Positions 41,201-53,400 of a stretch of 64,000 nt of DNA are shown here, one piece after another; the stretch's first letter is position 1; every line of letters begins with the position of its first letter. A model generated the notes under the pieces. The model ran no database searches, was not told where the DNA came from, and saw only the letters and a list, made by a program, of their open reading frames with translations. Position numbers and translations under genes: made by a program. The stretch lies in the NCBI RefSeq assembly GCF_028476545.1, contig NW_026732683.1, forward strand, positions 124,001 through 188,000, written 5' to 3'. The DNA comes from Physella acuta (lineage: Eukaryota; Mollusca; Gastropoda; Physidae).

Positions 41201-44200
41201 GACAGTAGAAGAGATAAGATCAACTGTCTTTCTATTAACTGATTCTTGTTTTCTCTTTAACTGGCTGCCTTGCAGCAGCAGGTTGCCAATGCTGTTGTGT
41301 CCAGCATTTACCACCACGAGCTGTCCAAGATGGGCGGCGCCCCTCCTGGCCTCACCATGATGTCACCCACAATGCCCCCTTCCTCACTCTCGAATGGCCC
41401 GCACTACCCCCGCGAAGGCTCTAGAAAAATACGAGACCATGATTCGAGACATCATTCGTCCTCATCGTCGCAGGATGAAGCGGCCTCGGCCCAGGAAATG
41501 GTGGCTAGGATCTACCGCCAGGAACTGGAGAAGTTGAAGAGTGCAGCGGACGCAGCGGGGAACATTGCCGCCAGTGCCATGTATGCACAGGAACTAAGTC
41601 GCCTTAACACACCACAGAATATTTCATCATCATCATCCAGGCACCATCACTGCTCCCCTCCCACCCCTCCTGGCAGGGAGAGTCCAGAGCCATCACCTCT
41701 AGCTTTAGATTGTCGCTCCACACGGCCCAATGGCCTGAACCTTAAAACCGAGCCACCAGACAGCACGTCGGAGGAGACGGCATCTCAGGTAAACAACTAC
41801 GGCGCCATCGACCTGAGCAAGCCCTCGTCTCAGTCTGGCTCCACCCCGGGCTCGTCGCCCAGCAGCGAGACGGGCAGACACGCTGGCAGTGCCTTTTTTC
41901 TCGTACGTCCTCGGGTCAACGGCCACGACTCTGACAGCAGCCCTTTGACCCCGACCCAGCAACAGCAGGGGTCAGCCGGCGGGCCACGCTACGGGTCGGT
42001 GCCGCCTGCAGAGTGTCTTTCCCCCTTGCAGCGCATGCAAAACATAGCAAACTCCTTGACCTCCCGTCCCAACGCGGGGATGCCAAACGCCAAGCCCTTG
42101 AGAGCCGTGCTCCCGCCCATCACCCAGGAGGAGTTTGACCGCTACGCTAACATGAACACGGACGAGCTGGTGAAGAAGGTGAAAGAGACCCTGTCCCAGT
42201 ACTCCATCAGCCAGAGACTGTTTGGTGAGAGCGTCCTCGGCCTGTCCCAGGGCTCGGTCTCAGACCTCCTGGCCAGACCCAAACCATGGCACATGCTCAC
42301 CCAGAAGGGAAGAGAACCTTTTATCAGGATGCAGATCTTTCTAGAAGATGCTGATTCCATCCCGAAGTTGGTGGCGTCCCAGTACCGCATCCCTCCAGAC
42401 AAGTTGATGAGGTCCAGCTCCAGAGGATCTAATGAACCAGGTGGGTCACCCTGACATTTTTGTAGTCAACGTTTTTTTTTAGTTGCCAACTTTTGGGTGA
42501 ACTCTGGGCTAGTTAGTTGCTGGGTTTTGTGCTCACTGGTACCTTAGCTTATTTTTTTTTTCTTTCATTCTTTGAGTCATCGCTAGGTTTAGTGCAGCTA
42601 GGCATTTCATCTTAGATTTAATCTCTATAAATCCAACTTGTTTTTTTTTTTCAATGCACTTCTAGAGTATGGTATGCTATTTACTAGTTTTGTTTTTTTT
42701 CTGTTGTTAGTGTTGTTGTTTTACTTAGCTCGCAGTTGGTCAGCAAGTCAAGAGTACCCTCTCGCTTGCCAGATCAAGTTATTTTTTAATGTAGATAGTA
42801 GATAGATTACTAAAAAGAAATGCTGAAATCTGGTGAACAGGTTTTTTTTTATGTTTGTAGTCTTTAACAGAGTAGATATAATCGATTTGGTGGTTACAGT
42901 CATTTTTTATCAACATAGAGTGCTCAGCTAAATTAAAAATAGTTTGTGCAAGGCGACTCCTCATACAAACGATGGAGCGGATTTTTTTTTTAAATGTTGT
43001 AATGAAAGTTAAATTTGACAAAAGTTTTTTTAGGGTTAATTAGGCTCATCTCTACTTTTGTCATAATTTTTTTCACTGCAGAATTTTCTCCCCATTTACA
43101 ACCCAGTTTTTTTTTTTAGCTCCCCAAAATATTTTTTCATTCCTTCAAATTTAAACATTTTGTTTATTACTTTGAGTTGACCCATGCAGTAATAATTTTT
43201 TAGATATAAATATCTTAACGGGATAGTTTCATAACCACAGTTTGAAGATTATCGGCAGAATCAACTAGAGTTGCATGGTGCTTATGCCTTGATACACTTG
43301 CATATTAAACTTCACAAAATTTTTATTTCAACCTTTTTTTATAATTTTGTTCATTTTTAATTTATTTATTTTTTTGCTTAGATATTTGGATGAGATAAAA
43401 CTGTAGTTGAATCCAAATTTTTTTTTTTTGATGATTCTGTATTAAACTGAATTCTAAATGGATGTGTCCAAGCATGGCTCAACTCATTGAATGTTTACCT
43501 CCCTTAGTTAGTGATTTGACATTGATGAGCCTCTTCTCCTTTAGTTTTCTTGTTTCCTCTCTTAGAGTCCCCTTGTGATCTGCCTGCTCCATCTCGTAGT
43601 CAGGGCAGCTCTCTGCCATCGCAGCAGCAACAAGCACCTCCTCCTCCTCTCCTAGCCTCACAGCCACCACCTCTCTCACTGGCCTTCTCCCACCCCTCAC
43701 AGTGCTCCATAGCTTCCCCATCCTCCCCACCCTCATCTCAATCACCACCGTCATTGTCTACACCCCGGCACTACCCCCCACCACCTCCACCGCCCCCACC
43801 ACCACACCCTCACTCCCTCCCCCACTCCCCAATCCTCCCATCCCCCACCACCCCTACATCAGCCGTGGGCCGTCTTGGGCCACTGCCCCTACTACCGCCC
43901 TCCCTCCCCCCTGGACTGGGCCCAGCAGGGCTACCCCACGACCATCTTCTCGCTGCCGACTCCGCCATGCTCCAGAGAGTCTGGGGCACATTTGCCTACC
44001 CCCCCTCTATGCTGGAAGTCATAGCCATGGCATCAGAAATAGACACCCTGTCCCTTACCTCAAAGGTGAAGGATGTTCTTCAGTTCCACAATCTGGGCCA
44101 GAAGCTGTTTGGGGAAGCTGTTCTAGGCCTCTCCCAAGGCTCTGTATCAGAGCTGCTCTCCAAACCCAAGCCTTGGCACATGCTAAGCATCAAAGGCCGC

Positions 44201-47200
44201 GAGCCTTTTATCAAAATGCACCTCTGGCTTGGCGACCCCCAGAACGTGGAGCACCTAAAACTCTATCAGACTCACATGAAAGGTAGGTGGTGTCTCGCTG
44301 GCGCTACCCAGATCCAGCTCGCTGCCTGCCCTACACCGCCATGTAACCCAGTGTACTCCTCCTGCCAGCCTCACCTCTCTGGTTGGCTTTGACTGCGCTC
44401 AGTTTGTGTGGCTGACCCGATGTTTAACCTCATCAGTTGTTTTTTTTAAAACATACCATAATATACAACATTTTTCCAGTTTGCTGTAATTTTATTTTCT
44501 GATTATCATCGTAGAAAAAATTAAAATAAAATAAGCCTCTGGTCATGCCACTACTGTCATTTCTATACTTAAAATATATCCAAGAAAATTCAGCTTCACC
44601 TCTTACTTTGGGTATAGAAAGAAAAACCTGTCCATATATGACAATGCTATCTATATGTAACTACTATTTATATATACTCAAGGCCAAACAGTGCCAGATC
44701 AGTTAACCATTAACTTGCCTTGAAGTCTTACCTTAACCATAGTAACACTGCTAATGATAGTCTTATGCCCAGGGTTAGCGCTGCTGTAGGACGGAGCTGA
44801 TCAAGTCTGGTCTGGGACTTGCATGTAGACCCAGGCCAACTCGGCAGCTCTGTTTTACAGTACCACCTGTCAACTCTTTTAACAGCATTATGTTATTGTT
44901 TCATCTTTTTTGTACGTGCCTCTACCATCCCAGCATTGTGGTGCCACTAATAACTAAACCCATGTATCATAGCATAAGCCTACTGAAATAATAACGCAGT
45001 GGTAAACACGTTAGCTCCGTATTAGAATTGATATGCCACCTCTCAATGATGTGACCCATTGTGTTAGTTATTTTTTTTTTTTTTTCTTTTCTTTTTGCTC
45101 CCCTGAAGATCACAGCTGGCTCTCAAACTTCTTTGACTACACTGAACTTCTTAGTATGTTTTCATTTAATTTCTTGACGTTACTTGGTGCTCTTGTTTTT
45201 TTTTTATTGTTGCTGTTGCTTTTTTTTTTTTACAATATGTTGTCAGGTGTTGTTTACTGTCATGTTGTTGAGAGACATTTATCTCATCAGCAACATGGGG
45301 GGGAGTTGAGGGGGGGGGGTGAATCTTTTTTTCTTTCTTTGTAAAGTGTTTGTAAATCTGTTCTTTTTTTTCTATATATTTTATCCTGGGAAATAGACAT
45401 ATATTAGTGACATTTATTTCTACATATTTTTATCTTGGGAAAAACAAAATATATTAAGTGACATTTATTTTTTTATATTTTATCTTGGAGAAAAACAACA
45501 TATTAGTGACATTTATTTCTACATATTTAATCTTGGGAAAACAACATATATTAGTGACATTTATTTCTACATATGTTATCTTGGGAAAAACAAAATAAAA
45601 TAGTGACGATTGTGGCATAAAAAGTAGGTTATTTATAAGACAGAGTTAGCACTTGGTAAACTTTATGTTAGGAGAGTTGCTACAGTAAAAATGGTTATTG
45701 ATAGGGTCAGATATCAAACAGAAAGCAGCTACTTTGTTTTACAACTTAGCAAAACAAATAAAGGCATAGGTTTATTTTTTTTAAAATATGAATTCTTATT
45801 ACTATTAAACAGCAGGCTTAAATATGGAATCTAGTTACTGTTAAACTGTAGGTTTAAATATATAATCTAGTTGATATGAAGCAGCAGGCTACACTATGGA
45901 ACCTATTAAACAGCAGGCTAAAATAACAAGCTTAACTGACTGTACTCTGCACCCTGTGTCTGGCATGTCTCTGCTCTATTGTATGCTCATTACCAGAACT
46001 TTAACATCAGTTTTTGGTGTTTTTTTATTTCAATGCTAGACTTCAGTTAAAGAAAACTAAAGTTAAATTATTTTATATTCATTAATTTTATTTTTTGCAG
46101 AAAAATTGTTTTAATTTTCTCTGAACTTCAATAGTAGATGCTTTTTTTTTAAAACATTAATTTAATTTAATTTGAGGAAGAAAAAATTCAAGAAACAGCT
46201 GTTCATTTTTTGCAATTTTATTTATTTATTGTTTTTAAGTAATAAAAATGATGTTTATTTTTATGCTGTCATCCTGATGCACTTGTAAAATGCTTAACAT
46301 TTTGTTTTTTGTTTCAGCTCACAGACGTCGTAAGAGTAGCATGGAAGACCGCAACTTTGACTCACCGACCCAGCCCAAACGTCCCAGGGTCTTCTTCACC
46401 GAGGACCAGAAAGACTCCCTGAGATCAGCCTATGCACAGGACCCCTACCCCAACCAGAGCACCATCGAATCTCTGGCCAAGAACCTGAACGTGGGGGTGA
46501 AGACGGTCATCAACTGGTTCCACAACCACCGCATGCGAGCCAAGCAGCAGCACCACCCTGGCAGTGAGTCCAACATCAAGTCCGAGCCTGACGAGAGTTC
46601 CAACCAGAGCGACATCTCCAGCATGTCCGGTGAGGTCAGCTCCGCGCTGCCGGGCAGTCAGTTCTTTCACGGTGGGGTGACCCCGACGGACCTGAACCAG
46701 TGGATGTTCCCCCAGTTTGAGCCCATGACACTTATGAATAAAGTGCCTTTAAACGACGACGGGGAGGACAATAAGGAGAACCATGGAGGGATGGAAGATG
46801 ATGATGATGAGATGGATGAGCCGGATGGATTGGATACGGTCCCTAGTAATAATAATAACAATTTGAAAGAGAAGGATGGTCCGGATGGGGAGAATGAAGG
46901 AGAGGAGTGGCGGCGTGAGAGGAGTGTTGATGCAGCGAAACAGCCGAGTTCTGAAAGCACGGCTGTGTCGTCATCAACCAGCGCCAGTAACGGAGCGGCT
47001 AGCGTCAACAAGCGGAAACGCTCCAACCCACAGAGGGTTTACGAGGGAGCGCAGCTGGACCGGACATTTGGCGCCAGTAGCTCTGAGACCATTCATGAAG
47101 CGGCTGAGCTGAGTGCTCACCAGGATGAGACCGGCAGGAAAAGCGGCGCCAGCCTCCACAGTGAGATGAACGGCAATGGCGAGCAGAGTGTGGATCATGG

Positions 47201-47402
47201 TCCATCATCCGCTGGGGGTGGGGCGTGTAGCAGCTCCAGCAAGCCAGTGTACAGGATAGAGAAAATAGAAAAAATGGAGAACTGCATCAAGTCATCAGTG
47301 GAACACTGGGACGAGGAGGACGGGGAGCCCATGTCTTCCATAGAGAAGATTCAGAAACATCTCGACAACAACTCTGCAGATGAAGACTGGGAAATTTTGT
47401 GA
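17170..47402 (+). CDS. CUX1: CUX/Cut homeobox transcription factor (exons A-M, 5' incomplete)
   Basis: Nuclear Cut-class homeodomain protein that binds DNA through three Cut repeats and one homeodomain. Joined exons: 17170-17237, 29370-29502, 30906-30972, 34788-34836, 35025-35201, 37259-37333, 37809-37915, 38184-38332, 39320-40228, 40561-40685, 41276-42440, 43566-44282, 46318-47402. All junctions are GT/AG and phases agree, giving 1608 residues to a TGA stop. Order: coiled coil, Ser/Thr-rich linker, Cut 1, linker, Cut 2, Pro-rich linker, Cut 3, basic stretch, homeodomain with WFHNH, acidic tail ending DWEIL. The first ~130 residues of the family are missing because exon A opens in phase 1 and no earlier exon was recognised. 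Human CUX1 is about 1505 residues and fly Cut about 2175, so the size fits. Family assignment is from remembered CUX1 and Cut sequences; no search was run. Confidence 0.95.
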
Positions 47403-50400
47403 CAGTTTTCATTGGTTCCAGTTCTTCACTGACATACTCCTATACATAGATATAAATATATATATAACCATATACCAATGTTTAATTGTGTATAAACAAC
47501 GAACTGTTCAAGCACACCGGGGAGTTCACAAAGTTCACCTACAATATGCATGCTCATTTCTTATTGAATTTTTTATTTTAAAAACTGAGGACCAGAGTAT
47601 TGTTACATTATGTTGTCCCCCTGCCCCATTTTCTGCCATGGCAGATCTGCCCAAAATTTTGAATCTCCTGGCGTGGTCTCCCATTGATCACTTATCTCTA
47701 AGGCACCACTCTTACCCTGCAGGCTTCCCCTGCAGTCTCTTGAAATAATTCACTTCTTGTGTATATAGTTAAATGCCGGAGCTGGGTCCGCGACCTCTCC
47801 TGTATATTTGTTGCCATGAGTACAGCCACTATCTACTGTTGAATGGGTTTTATTTTTCCTCTACCTTCCCTGTACAGTTGTCCAGCTTTCCCTTTGGACC
47901 TTTGTTAATGCTGTTTGTTATGATGATTGAGGAGCGCACAGCCCTAAAAGTATTACTACCTAAGTGATCTTGCTACCCCATGATTGTTGGCGGTAGAGTT
48001 TTGTACATAGTCTCTAGCTGTGGCTCAAAGCTTGCCTTCCTCACACCGGCGGTGTTTTACTCTCTGCATAAGGCTTGTCCGTGCTTTTTTCTTTGGGTTA
48101 TGAAATTATGCCAAAACATTTTCTTGTTCATTCAGGTTGGCTTGACAGATTCTTTATGAAGCTTTACAAGGCAGCAAATGTGTTGTTTATTTTTTTTTTT
48201 TTTTGTTGTTGTTGTTGACTTGCTTCTTACATTTCAAGGATAGAAAAAAAAATTCTATCAGTCCACTTGTGTATCCGTAGCATGGCTCAGCTCAGTTGTT
48301 TCTTTTTTTTTTTTCTATTCCTCTTTTTGTCCATCTTAGCTCTTGAAAACAATGAAAACAACAGCATTCCACAAAGTGTTCCTTTACGTCACACTCATCT
48401 GCCATGTTCTTGCTGGCCCTGATTTTGTTACTAGCAGAGCATGGTTTCTCATCCTTTACTGTTTCACTTGCTAGATTAGTGGCATTTTATGGTTGCATCT
48501 AATCCAGTTTTCTTGCTAGAATATTGGGATTGTATGATTTCATTCAAACCTGTTTTCTAGCTAGATTATTGGCAATGTGTGATTTCATTCAAACCAGTTT
48601 TCTAGCTAGATTATTGGCAATGTATGATTTCATTCAAACCAGTTTTCTAGCTAGATTATTGGCAATGTGTGATTTCATTCAAACCAGTTTTCTAGCTAGA
48701 TTATTGGCAATGTGTGATTTCATTCAAACCAGTTTTCTAGCTAGATTATTGGCAATGTGTGATTTCATTCAAACCAGTTTTCTAGCTAGATTATTGGCAA
48801 TGTGTGATTTCATTCAAACCAGTTTTCTTGCTAGATTATTGGCAATGTGTGATTTCATTCAAACCAGTTTTCTAGCTAGATTATTGGCAATGTATGATTT
48901 CATTCAAACCAGTTTTCTAGCTAGATTATTGGCAATGTGTGATTTCATTCAAACCAGTTTTCTTGCTAGAATATTGGCAATGTGTGATTTCATGTAAACC
49001 ACCTTTCTAGCTAGATTATTTGAATTTCATGGTTTGATCTTAACCTGTTTTTGTAGATAGAACATGGGAATGTGATGGTTTAAAAACAACCATTATCTAG
49101 TTACCCAATGTTATTAGAACTAGTGAATTTGACCTTGATCACTGTTGAGATTTCAGGTCCCCCTTTAAACTTACACCTCGCGCTTTATTTGAGATAGATC
49201 ATCCCCAAATATTGTAGTGGTTCTTGTAGTATCACCCTGTATTTGAGAGAGATCATCCCCAAATATTGTAGTGGTTCTTGTAGTATCACCCTGTATTTGA
49301 GATAGATCATCCCCAAATATTGTAGTGTTTCTTGTAGCTTTTGACTAATGTGTTCAACCCATTTGGTGCTTGATTGTGTGCAATTTTTGTTTGCTTTGCT
49401 GTTGATGTGTTCAAGCGGAATACTCCGCAGTTCAACCTACTTTTTTTAATATTTTTATTTGTTTTCATTTTAAGGAAGTAGTTTCATTTTTTTAATGATT
49501 TGTTTACATTTGGATCTGATGTAATGAGTTACCCCTGCTTTGTGCCTTAATTCAATCTATATAACTGGCAGGGGCTAACATGAAAGGGACATCACTGTCC
49601 ATTTATAAGGGACATAACTGTTCATTAATATTCTGACTTGGAGGCACCTTCCCTCCCAAAGTAAGACATTTTTTGTGTCAACGTTAGCACTTTTTTTTTA
49701 TTGCTTAGGTGCAATAAATCTGAAGAATTTCTATACAAAAATAAAAAGAAAATGTGTTCATCAAGTCAATGGTTTAAATATTGAACTTAGCTATTTTTCT
49801 TGTGTTCATCTTGTTGTTAACCAAATTTTTACTCAGCGTTTTAATGAAACTTCAAGCATTTTTAAAGTTGCAGGTTAATATTGTTAAATCGAATGTAGGT
49901 TTTAACACTTAAAAATCTAAATTTTTTGTATTATAATTAAGATCTGCGACTATGAAATCTGAGTGTGCCAGTTAGGCTAGCATTTAATAGATACTGCGAG
50001 ATTTGTTAACTGTGTTCCATGTTTGAACCACTGTGTTCCTACCAGTTTTATCATTGAGACCACTGTGTTCTAGGCTCCAATGTTCTTCTTTACACCGGGC
50101 TTCTCATGCACTTAAATGTGCATCGCCGTTGAGAGATCTGTTTAAGTTATTATCATATTGATAATAGTTCAACTTCTAATTAGGTCAAATTTAATATGCC
50201 ATATTGTAATTAAGTCATCATTCAACTTATTTTTAAATAGGGCAAAATTGGTGGGTTTTTTTTTAAACTGATTTGAAAAATTTGCTTTGATTGTCAAATA
50301 TATTGGCGTACTAGAATTTCCATAGTTATTAATTAGTGAGAAAATGTTAGTGTCTTCTATTAATTTATGGAGTACTAATACTTTTTATAATTATTCTATG

Positions 50401-53400
50401 AAAGACTCACACTTTTGATGGGTGTACTTTTTGAAACACTAGTACTATTCATTGTTAATGCAAGTTTTTTCCACCTCTCCAGGCTTACACCCCAATGTAG
50501 AAAGACGTGATTTATTCAGTTTCTTTTTTTAAAGCTTGTGTTCATGTGTTGATTACTGTGTTTTTATTCCAGATTTTGTTGCATGCACTTTGATCAACTC
50601 ATTTACCTGTTGACTGTCTTCTATTTTTTATATATATTTCATGGCTCTTTAAGGCACGATTTTTTGTATCATTTAAAATGGAAAAAAATGTATTTTTGTT
50701 TAATTTTTCTCCTTTATATAATGCCTGCTTCTATAAATTTGTATGAAACTAGCCTGAAGCTATGTGTATATTACATTATCCAGTAATTATAATTGGAAAT
50801 TTTTTATTTTGCGCATATTATTTTGTATAACTCTATAAGAGATGCCAGTATGTTTGCATATAACCAACATGTAAAGATTTGTACATAATCTACTTTGACA
50901 CTTACAGTCCTGTAAACTTTATTTTTTACTATGTTTCATTTGATTTGTTAGTGATGGGGTGAGAGATGGGGGAGTTTGGTCTGACCCGGGGTGGGGGTGG
51001 CTAGAGTGAGCTTTTTTAATTTGTAGGGGTACTAACGCAGCTGTTTGATTGTCAGTGCAGCCCTCTGTAAGGCTCCCCTCGTCAGCTTTTTTTATCAGTG
51101 CCGCGCCCCTTCCCCCTCTCAGTCAGCCGTTGGTCAGTGTCCCCCCCCCCCCCCCCAGAATCTGCTGTTAGATCTGTCAGTGTGATGGTACCACAGTCAG
51201 CTGTCTATATTACCATAATACTTACATACTCTATACATTTTTAAACAATATTTTTTTTTTTAACCAGTGGCAAAGATTATTTGAATGTACACATTGTTTC
51301 TTTCACTGAGATATGATTTTTTTTATTACTTTGTTCTCACCATCTTTAAGTCTGCTCATGTTTTAACCAGTTGTCCCCCTTAAGCCTACAGAAGGCCTCT
51401 ACCAGTCTTTGATTGGTTCCCTTTAAGCCCAGACTTTGTTTATATACTTTGTGGTACATATTTCGATCACAACAGTTGCCCTGAGATTTTTACATCCTTG
51501 GGTTCACTTTTTTTATTTTCCATTGCCAGAAAGGATTTTATTTTTATTTTTTTTTGTTTCTAAATCCAAAAGAGCTAGAGACTATAGTAGGTTGTACCTG
51601 TACAATGGACTTGTTGCGTCAGTTGTGCCTTGAACACATGTTACCCTATCCTCTCTGGCAGTAGGATACCAATGCAAACTTAGTAGAAAACCTTATGGAC
51701 AGTAGTTGAATCTCACATTTTATTCAGTGCCAGTTTTTTTCAATCATCTTTGTTAAAAAAAAAATTTCTGACATTCAGTTTTTAAAAAAATAAAATAAAA
51801 ATTTTGTTGATCCATACAGTCAGTGTGTTTGATCTGTTGGATACAAGCATTCCAATTCTTGCTCAGCTGTCAGTCTGTACTCACTTTTCTAGCCAGTAGA
51901 CACAAAACAATGGAGTACTCCTTTGTCTTGTTGAGAAATTTTTGGTTCTTTGATAGAGCGTCTAGCAGTAGTCCTTGCAATAGTTTAGGTTTTAGCTCGG
52001 CCCCCTTTGAGTCCTAGCACTCCTTAGTTTTTGTCGTTCATTTTTTTGTGTATGCGCTCCGGCTCTAGTGGTTCTAAAATTATACATGTGCCAGTATTGA
52101 TGACTATATACATTTATATTCAGTACTTACATATCTGTGGGTGACAATTTTTTTTTTCCAATTTTTCATGAAAGTATGACTTTTTTAACTTTATATAATC
52201 TAAGTTTTAATTTTTAAAATTTGAAACAGTATGACGTTGTTTTTAAACACCATTAAAAAGATATGTCACCATGGAAAATGTTAGAAACCAGTTGAAAAGG
52301 TGTCCTAAAGAACACCAATAAAAAGTCTGTGAACTAAGATTTAGAACCACTGTCCTGGAGCAGTTACTTGCATGATCTACTGTAGCCCCTTGTCTTTTTG
52401 TGGGTTGGTACAAACTTTTTTTTTGTACAGTTGTGTTGAAGTCTTTTTTTTTTTTTTGATGTTATTGGGTAAAACTGACTTGTGTTTTTTTTTTCTCATG
52501 GAGTTTTTGCTCACTTTTCATGATTGCACTCAGTGTGTTTGTGTCGGGTGGAAGCATTGGTGTGACTGTGTGCGATGAGTCTTGCATCTATCATGTACAG
52601 AAAAAAACCATCAACTAGAAAGATATTGGTGTATATGTCAACATTAAGCCTTCATTTCTGGTGGGAAATTTTTTTTTTTTTAATGTTTTTTTTTTGGAAT
52701 ATCAAAATGATCCATATTTTTTTTTTTCGAATTTTAGATCTTCAGATATTCCACCAACTGATTTCTCGAAGTGAAATAATTTTTTTTTTTTAGCCAAGCT
52801 GTTATAAAATTGGTAACTTGAAAAGATATTACAATGGTTGTTTAATGAAACCCACCACTAGGCAATTGCTCACTTATTTCCTAATTGCCAACCCCTGTTA
52901 CTACCAAAGATTTTATACAAATATTCTATTACAACTACCACTACTATCGCTATTATTATTACATTTATATATTCTATATTTTTATACTCTCCATGTGACG
53001 TGCTTTAAAACAGAAGGAAATAAACATTTGTTGTTTGATTGTGTGGCTTGTTTTATCAGCTGCTTGTCTTGTCCTAATGGTGGTCATTTTGTTGTACAAA
53101 TCATTTGACTTGTGGCATCACAAAACTGTGGGACTGGATTCAACTTTTTAACTCTTTCAGGAGCGAGTAACTCTAAAATAAAGATATCTTACAAATAGCT
53201 TGAAAAAAAGTAGTTTGATATTTATTTTTATTCAAGAATTGATGTTTTTTTAATAACTAAAATTATTTAGTTTTTAAGGAATTAAAATTTGAAATGTTGA
53301 ATCAATTTAAAAAAACAGCTCATTTTTTGTGTTGTTTTGGAAAGCTGCTTCTAAAAGAGTTAACGAATTGATCATCAGTTACCTGATTATTATATTTTTT

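Larger units (their letters stand above)
44283..46317 (+). other. CUX1: Intron L-M
   Basis: 2.0 kb. Holds the 45-nt candidate cassette exon (45109-45153), a ~55-bp imperfect array (45380-45600) and four short copies containing cagcaggct or a relative (45805-45920). Confidence 0.8.

Noticed and set aside
48524-48997. 157-residue repetitive frame ([15 protein letters not shown])
   Set aside because: 45-bp array in the CUX 3' UTR; the period is a multiple of 3.
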